64,000 bases of DNA from Streptosporangium album (lineage in GTDB: Bacteria > Actinomycetota > Actinomycetes > Streptosporangiales > Streptosporangiaceae), in assembly GCF_014203795.1 (NCBI RefSeq), contig NZ_JACHJU010000001.1, positions 124,001 through 188,000 on the forward strand, in the 5' to 3' direction. Every line of letters starts with the position of its first letter. Position 1 is the first letter of the stretch. The translations under genes were made by a program, and so were the position numbers. The notes under the pieces were generated by a model, which saw nothing but the letters and a program-made list of their open reading frames with translations, did not search any database and was not told where the DNA came from. Below, in pieces: positions 55,778 to 64,000 of the stretch.

Positions 55778-57145
55778 GTGCCCGCTGCCGCCCTATCATC
55801 GCCGACCAGCCCCGCCCGAGGTGCCGGCTTGGGTCATGACGTGCCATCCGGTCGTGGTGGTGAGGGCGGGCTGAGGGCGCGATTCCGGGTTATCTGTGAC
55901 AAACGGGCCGTCTACAACACGCTGCATTCCCTGGAGTCGATTTTGGCGGTGGCCGCGTTCGGTACGGCGACGGTGGGAGGGGACACGGTGACCGCGATCA
56001 GCCACTGGGCCGATGATGCCCCGCAGGAGATCTTGGCCGGGCTGGGGTGCAGGCGCGATCCGTTCACCGGTCGGCACTATCCGCCCAGCGAACGCACCCT
56101 GCGCCGGGTCCTGGCCCAGACCGACGGGGACGAGCTGGACCGGCAGACCTGCTCCTACCTGGCCGGCGGCCACGACGTCCGCGATCTGTCGGCACCGGGC
56201 CACGGGGAACGGGCCGGAGAGCGGGACGGGGGCGATGGCCGGGAAATTCCCGCCGAGCTCCGCGTCGGTCAGGGCTGTGAGCGTGAGGGGCGCCGGGCCG
56301 CTCAGCGGACGCGGGAGCGTCCTCGGCCTGCGGGGATGCTGGAGGCAGGCGCGGCTGACGGCAAGACCGTGCGCGGCGCGGGCCATGGGCAGGCGAGCGC
56401 ACCGCAACTGCTGTCGTTGCTGCATCACCGCCGTGGCGTGGTGCTGGGTCAGCGGCAGATCGCCGACAAAACCAACGAGGTGCCCGAGCTCGCGCCCCTG
56501 CTGGCCGACGCCTTGTGCGGCAGCGACGTGGCCGTTATCACCGCGGATGCGTTGCACACCGCCCGCGAAAGCGCCCGGCAGATCAGCGAGGACTTCGGCT
56601 GCTACTACGTGCTTGTCCTCAAGGAGAACCAGCCCAGTCTCCTGGCCGCGGCCCAGGCCCGGCTCGCCCCTGGAACGGATGCAGACCACGAGCGGGCCGG
56701 CACCGGGCACACCGAGGCCGACCGAGGCCACGGCCGCATCGAAAGCCGCACCATCCGCACCGCGCTCGCCATCGGTCTGGACTTCCCGCACGCCGCACAG
56801 CTCTTCCGGATCGTGCGACACGTCGCCGACCTGGACGGCCACGGCACCAGCAAAGAGGTGGCCTACGGGATCACCAACGCGCCCCCGGACGTGGCCGGTC
56901 CCGCGCATCTGAGCACCTACGTTCGCCAGCACTGGAGCGTGGAAAATTCCGAGCACTACGTCCGAGATCGCACCTTCCACGAGGACGACTGCCAGGCCAG
57001 AACCGGACAGCTGCCTCACGTCCTGGCCACCCTACGCAACCTGGTCATCAGTACGTTTCGTCAACGCGGTCATGTCAACATCGCGCACGCCCGCAGGCAT
57101 TACACCCACGTCCCACAACGACTCCTCACGCTGTTCACCCTGTGA
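55778..57145 (+). CDS. ISAs1-family transposase
   Basis: 455 residues from a GTG at 55778 behind CCAGGGGGAA. The catalytic D-D-E set is visible: AADGKTVRGAGH (first Asp), AVITADALHTARESARQI (second Asp) and HWSVENSEHYVRDRTFHEDD (Glu). LESILAVAAFGTATVGGDTV and ISHWADDAPQEILAGLGC are the ISAs1 N-terminal blocks. No stop or frameshift, so the gene appears intact and may still transpose. The extra 30 residues at the N-terminus are low-complexity. Confidence 0.9.
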   Translation: MPAAALSSPTSPARGAGLGHDVPSGRGGEGGLRARFRVICDKRAVYNTLHSLESILAVAAFGTATVGGDTVTAISHWADDAPQEILAGLGCRRDPFTGRHYPPSERTLRRVLAQTDGDELDRQTCSYLAGGHDVRDLSAPGHGERAGERDGGDGREIPAELRVGQGCEREGRRAAQRTRERPRPAGMLEAGAADGKTVRGAGHGQASAPQLLSLLHHRRGVVLGQRQIADKTNEVPELAPLLADALCGSDVAVITADALHTARESARQISEDFGCYYVLVLKENQPSLLAAAQARLAPGTDADHERAGTGHTEADRGHGRIESRTIRTALAIGLDFPHAAQLFRIVRHVADLDGHGTSKEVAYGITNAPPDVAGPAHLSTYVRQHWSVENSEHYVRDRTFHEDDCQARTGQLPHVLATLRNLVISTFRQRGHVNIAHARRHYTHVPQRLLTLFTL

Positions 57146-57172
57146 ACGCGGTATCAATCGGACCAGCCACAC

Positions 57173-57200
57173 TCAAATCCTCAACATGCCGGGGCCGTGC
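57173..57200 (-). repeat. Right terminal inverted repeat of the IS
   Basis: 28 bp beginning TCAAATCC and ending GGGGCCGTGC; perfect partner of the left repeat. It supplies a stop codon (TGA at 57175-57173, minus strand) to the gene it interrupts. Confidence 0.88.
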
Positions 57201-57703
57201 CCGAGAATGTCGATGAGCGCCTCCCATATGTGACCGGCCGAGGCTAAACGATCCCCCTTCTTGACCTCGTAGTTCGACTGCCACGGCGAGACGCTTCCGC
57301 ACGGAGCCGTCGCCGCTGCCTGCGCCAGGGGCACGGCCTGGCTTTTTTTCTTCGGCGACGGCGGGGGCGTCGTCTCACGAGGGGCCGGCTCCTTCACGAA
57401 CCGTCCTTCAAATAGTAAGGCGTTCTTCGGCGGTTCGGCCCTCGGTGAAAGGTTTTTCACCTGCGCCGTTGTCGATGTACGGCCCGCATCCACGAGCGAG
57501 GGGAAGCCGGCTGCCGTCCCGGTCGACTGGACTGGGACCGGCCCGCCCCGAAGGGCGACGACCGCAGGCACCGCCGGACCGGAGTCAGCGACCACAGGTC
57601 CTGCGGTCAACGCCAAAAGGCCAGGAAGTAATGCCAGCAGGGCCGGCACTCTCATATTGGCCAACAAGCGCGATAAACGAATCAATGACAAACTGCGGCG
57701 CAT
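57201..57703 (-). pseudogene. Secreted chitin-binding-type protein truncated by the IS
   Basis: From the ATG at 57703 the frame begins with a secretion signal (LLANMRVPALLALLPGLLAL, end near VVADS), a Pro/Ser/Thr-rich stretch with KEPAPRETTPPPSPKKK, and then SPWQSNYEVKKGDRLASAGH and IWEAL, which look like the opening of a CBM5/12-type chitin-binding module (W..Y..GD.V...G..W.A). The gene stops at the IS boundary; the last nine residues come from IS sequence. The catalytic or remaining binding part has been lost. Confidence 0.6.
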
Positions 57704-58099
57704 ATGCCGTCACACTCCGAACCACAACGAGGGGGCTCGCAAGGAACCCGAACGTCGCTCTCAACCGCTACGGAGGCTCGTGCGGTTCGGAGCATTCTTA
57801 TGTCGTGATCAAGATATGCATTGACTGTCACATTCAACAAGAGTCGCAATAATCACAAAATGAAAACGAGCCCTATCCGGCAAGCGACGTTCCGTAATCA
57901 CCTCTTCAATTCGGAGAGGAAAGGCCGAGCCGTGACCTGCCGGATCAGACTTCAGGGTGAGGGAACGGAACCCGGGACGAGGAGAAATGTGCCGGCCTCC
58001 GCGCACAGCGACCGCGCCGCCCGGCCGCTCCCCCATCGAAGGTGCGTTCGCCGGCGCCGCCGCAGAGCTCTGCGGCGGCGCCGGCGAACGGCGCCGCCC
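57704..58099. other. 396-bp intergenic stretch with an AT-rich patch
   Basis: No gene is supported. 57780-57910 is markedly AT-rich for this DNA and probably carries the promoter of the truncated secreted gene. The right end contains the 46-bp palindrome at 58045-58090. Confidence 0.5.
58045..58090 (-). terminator. 46-bp perfect palindrome after the subtilase gene
   Basis: Two 23-bp arms meet without a loop at AGAG|CTCT (58067/58068) and flank it with CGTTCGCCGGCGCCGCCG and its complement. It lies 10 bp beyond the subtilase stop, where a terminator is expected. Confidence 0.65.
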
Positions 58100-61645
<3,546 letters not shown>

Positions 61646-61658
61646 GGCGGGGAGTTCC

Positions 61659-64000
61659 TTAGTTGAAGATCGAGTCGAGGTGGGCGAGTACCTGGTTGGC
61701 GGTCATGCCGACCAGTGCCTGGCCGTCCACCGCGGAGCGGTCGTCGCGCAGGATCGCGCCCATGGTGCCGCCGCCCGGGGTGTCGGCGTCGGCCTGGATG
61801 TAGGCGTCGACCAGGCCGTTGATCTCGTCGATGAGGTTCTGGGTGATGATGACGCGATCGCCCGCGGGGGTGCCGACCGTGTGGAAGGCGGGCTCCATCG
61901 ACTGCATGAGATGAGCGGTCTTGCCGCGCAGTCCGTCGTCGGCGACGAGCAGGTCCATGGCGCGGCTGTTGGTGCGGGCGTAGAGCTGGGCGTAGTGCAT
62001 GGCGGCGCCCGACTCGGCGTTCTCGAAGAGCTCGCGGGTGCGCAGCAGGGCCGCCACGGTGGCGTCGGTGCTGGAGCCGTCCGGGTCCATGGCCTCCAGC
62101 CCCACGCCGGTCAGCGACTCGTCGGCGAAGCACATGCACCGCTGGCGGGGCGACTCGTAGGTGCCGTCGATGCCGACCGCGCCGAACGCCCGCCACACCT
62201 CCTGGCCCTCGGGCGAGGTCTTGCCGTACAGGTCGTAGGCGGCCTGGATGGCGCCGACGCGGGTGTCGGTGAATCGGGAGGAGGGGCCGAGGTAGACGGT
62301 CAGGTCGCGATAGGCGATCTCGGCGGTCTTCCGCATGCCGATCCTGGTGGCGAGGATGTACCAGGCGTGGCTCGGGATGAGGCTGTTGGCGTGCACCCAG
62401 CCGCTGTCGATGCAGCCGAGCCGGTATTCGCTGTAGTGCGCGGGATGCGGGCCCCACGGATCCGAGACCGCGTGCGGGTTCGCGAGGTCGCGGATGATGC
62501 CCAGTGGAGTGCCCACCCCCGCCTTCCAGGCGGTGCTGCCGGTGACGCGCTGCTCGACCATCGCGGCGAACACGTCGGAGAAGCTCTCGTGCAACGCGCC
62601 GCCCTGGAACAGCGGGAAGAGGCTGGCCGAGCGGTAGGTGACGCCGTGCTGCCACTCGTGGGCCACGACGGTCAGCGTGCCCATGCCCTCGCCGAAAGCC
62701 GTCTGCTCCTCGTTGGGCATGAAGAAGGCGTTCCGCTCGGGCGGGCCGTTGACCTTGGAGGAGTAGCGCGCGCCGGCGTTCATGGCCGCGCCCTGTCCGT
62801 CGAAGCTGTCGAGGCCGAAGGTCGACAGCATGTAGTCGTAGAACATGCCGCTGTGGTCGTAGATGTCGTTCACGTCGGCGACCGAGGCGGGACCTTGGCC
62901 CTCGTTCCTGGCCGGGTCGTCGTCGGTCTCCGGGTTGTTCTTGAGGTCCCAGACGTGCCGTTCCCTGATCTCCAGGCGGGTCGGCTCGAACTTGACGATC
63001 CGGCCCGTGCTGAGCGCGTCGACGAAGTAGGCGGTGGAGCGGCCGTCGGCGGTCGCGAGCCAGACCCGCCAGGTGAGGGTCGCGGGCACGGACTTGCCGG
63101 GGTGGGGATCGTCGGGCAGCACGTAGAGCGCGGGAGGCTCGACCAGTTCGGCGCCGGGAAGGACGCGCGCCGCTGCGGCGGTGGCCGCCTCCGGTGCCAG
63201 CGTCGGCACCGTCGCGGGAACGGCGAGGTCGGGGATGAGGCCGTTGGTGAGCGCCTGCACGGTCCTGCCCTTGACGTCGCGGTGCACGCCGACGCGGGCA
63301 CCGTAGACGGGGACGCCGCCGATCTCCTGCTGGAACCAGTCGTGGCGTCCGCCGAGCCGGTCCTTGAGCCGCGCGGGCAGGGCGCGCAGCTGGGCGACCG
63401 GGTCCTTGACCGCGAACAGGCCCGCGTTGGCGCGCAGCCACGACTTCACGTCCTTGCCGACGGGGCTGTCCACCGACACCTGTGTCGGCACGCCGAGCCA
63501 CGGGTCTCTGGCCAGGTTGACCGACATGTCGCCGGTCGGCTTGAGCCGGTCGGTCCGCGCGCCCACGGCGGCGAGCGCGGCGCTCACGCCGGGGCGGTAG
63601 TAGTCGGCGGGCGGCTCCTCGGGCGCCCCGGCCGCGGCCATCGTCATCGGCTCGGCGGGCTTGCCGGAGCCGGAGCCGGGTCTCGGCGCCGCGACGGCCG
63701 AACCCGGCACGGTGAGCTGCGCGATCAGGAGCAGTACGGCGAACCCGGCCAGCGCCTTGACCTGCCGCGGCAGCCGTACGGCCCGCGCCACCTGGCCGAG
63801 CAGGCCCGCGCCCGCGCACCACGCCAGGCCGAGGCCGAACGCGACCGCGGGAGGGGTGCTGACCGTGGCGAGGGTGCCGGGCGCGAGTGCGGCGGTCACG
63901 GTCGCGGCGAGGGTGACGATCGCCGCGTAGACGGCGGCGGCGGCCAGCAGCCGGGTCCCGCGCCGGTAGGTCCCCGGTGAGCGTGCGCCGGCGGTGAGCC
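61659..64000 (-). CDS. M4 (thermolysin-like) metalloprotease, frame open to the window edge
   Basis: The protease part has the FTP-like pro-region (WFQQEIGGVPVYGARVGVHR), the zinc motif VVAHEWQHGVT (HEWQH coded at 62643-62657) and GALHESFSDVF with the third zinc Glu. A normal secreted M4 gene could start at the GTG at 63791, giving VARAVRLPRQVKALAGFAVL and an AVA cleavage site. However, the frame continues upstream without a stop, and reads as two more hydrophobic segments (RLLAAAAVYAAIVTLAATVT; AVAFGLGLAWCAGAGLLGQV) up to the edge, so it may be fused to a membrane domain. GTG at 63899 is a third option. First gene of an operon with the subtilase. Confidence 0.82.
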   Translation of the reverse strand, partial: LTAGARSPGTYRRGTRLLAAAAVYAAIVTLAATVTAALAPGTLATVSTPPAVAFGLGLAWCAGAGLLGQVARAVRLPRQVKALAGFAVLLLIAQLTVPGSAVAAPRPGSGSGKPAEPMTMAAAGAPEEPPADYYRPGVSAALAAVGARTDRLKPTGDMSVNLARDPWLGVPTQVSVDSPVGKDVKSWLRANAGLFAVKDPVAQLRALPARLKDRLGGRHDWFQQEIGGVPVYGARVGVHRDVKGRTVQALTNGLIPDLAVPATVPTLAPEAATAAAARVLPGAELVEPPALYVLPDDPHPGKSVPATLTWRVWLATADGRSTAYFVDALSTGRIVKFEPTRLEIRERHVWDLKNNPETDDDPARNEGQGPASVADVNDIYDHSGMFYDYMLSTFGLDSFDGQGAAMNAGARYSSKVNGPPERNAFFMPNEEQTAFGEGMGTLTVVAHEWQHGVTYRSASLFPLFQGGALHESFSDVFAAMVEQRVTGSTAWKAGVGTPLGIIRDLANPHAVSDPWGPHPAHYSEYRLGCIDSGWVHANSLIPSHAWYILATRIGMRKTAEIAYRDLTVYLGPSSRFTDTRVGAIQAAYDLYGKTSPEGQEVWRAFGAVGIDGTYESPRQRCMCFADESLTGVGLEAMDPDGSSTDATVAALLRTRELFENAESGAAMHYAQLYARTNSRAMDLLVADDGLRGKTAHLMQSMEPAFHTVGTPAGDRVIITQNLIDEINGLVDAYIQADADTPGGGTMGAILRDDRSAVDGQALVGMTANQVLAHLDSIFN

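Larger units (their letters stand above)
55618..57200 (+). mobile_element. ISAs1-family insertion sequence, complete
   Basis: 1583 bp bounded by 28-bp perfect terminal inverted repeats (55618-55645 and 57173-57200) and containing one transposase gene. The flanks (GTGGCCT on the left, CCGAGAATG on the right) show no 8-10 bp target duplication, and both flanking genes are truncated at its ends. I infer an adjacent deletion or recombination between two copies after insertion. Confidence 0.85.

Overview
The window is high-GC DNA with GC-rich third codon positions, frequent GTG/TTG starts and many ATGA/GTGA start-stop overlaps. Gene content (F420-type luciferase-like oxidoreductase, dinG-adjacent Pro/Gln/Tyr-rich protein, DUF202 pair, SNF2+SWIM pair, SigE-type ECF sigma, oxyR-ahpCD, CstR-type sulfur genes, IS701/ISAs1 elements) fits a filamentous actinomycete, probably of the Streptosporangium/Nonomuraea group. 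That placement is inferred from composition and content, not from a database search. No rRNA, tRNA or CRISPR array was seen.

Layout. 0-5.5 kb: the 5' part of a glutathione peroxidase, a transglycosylase-like secreted protein with an amputated relative next to it, a TetR/diiron pair sharing a large inverted-repeat operator, a rhomboid-like protein, two DUF202 proteins and a lipoprotein. 5.6-11.1 kb: UBP zinc finger, Na+/H+ antiporter, a Pro/Gln/Tyr-rich protein and a DinG-type helicase. 11.1-15.6 kb: a shikimate operon (aroC-aroK-aroB-aroQ plus an SGNH hydrolase) behind a MarR regulator. 15.7-24.2 kb: prepilin peptidase, SseB-like protein, ring-opening amidohydrolase, orphan type II thioesterase, CDF metal exporter, TetR/MFS efflux pair and an F420-type oxidoreductase. 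24.4-26.6 kb: the ahpC-ahpD / oxyR peroxide module. 26.7-36.6 kb: aminotransferase, SNF2 ATPase + SWIM protein, DUF418 protein, nitrilase-family hydrolase, two unknown proteins, ECF sigma factor and its membrane partner. 36.6-40.1 kb: carboxyltransferase + CoA-transferase operon and a small P-loop kinase.

40.1-41.9 kb is a decayed persulfide/sulfur island: a CstR-like sensor with two matching operators, but every other gene is damaged. 42-54.5 kb: secreted hydrolase, a GH51 arabinofuranosidase collapsed to 80 residues, argG with a probably leaderless ARG-box promoter, histidine phosphatase, hydantoinase/oxoprolinase hyuA-hyuB, membrane protein, thymidine kinase and a secreted GH71 alpha-glucanase. 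54.6-57.7 kb is a rearranged junction: an ISAs1-family element without target duplication, flanked by a 3'-truncated secreted chitin-binding-type protein and by an IS701 transposase fragment fused in frame to a headless FrnE/DsbA protein. 57.7-64 kb: a secreted protease operon (M4 metalloprotease, then subtilase).

The main theme is repeated gene collapse: seven or more genes survive as remnants that often keep one or both ends in frame. The second theme is regulation readable from the DNA, with operators found next to TetR (two), MarR, CstR-like, ArgR-type and metal-responsive promoters.
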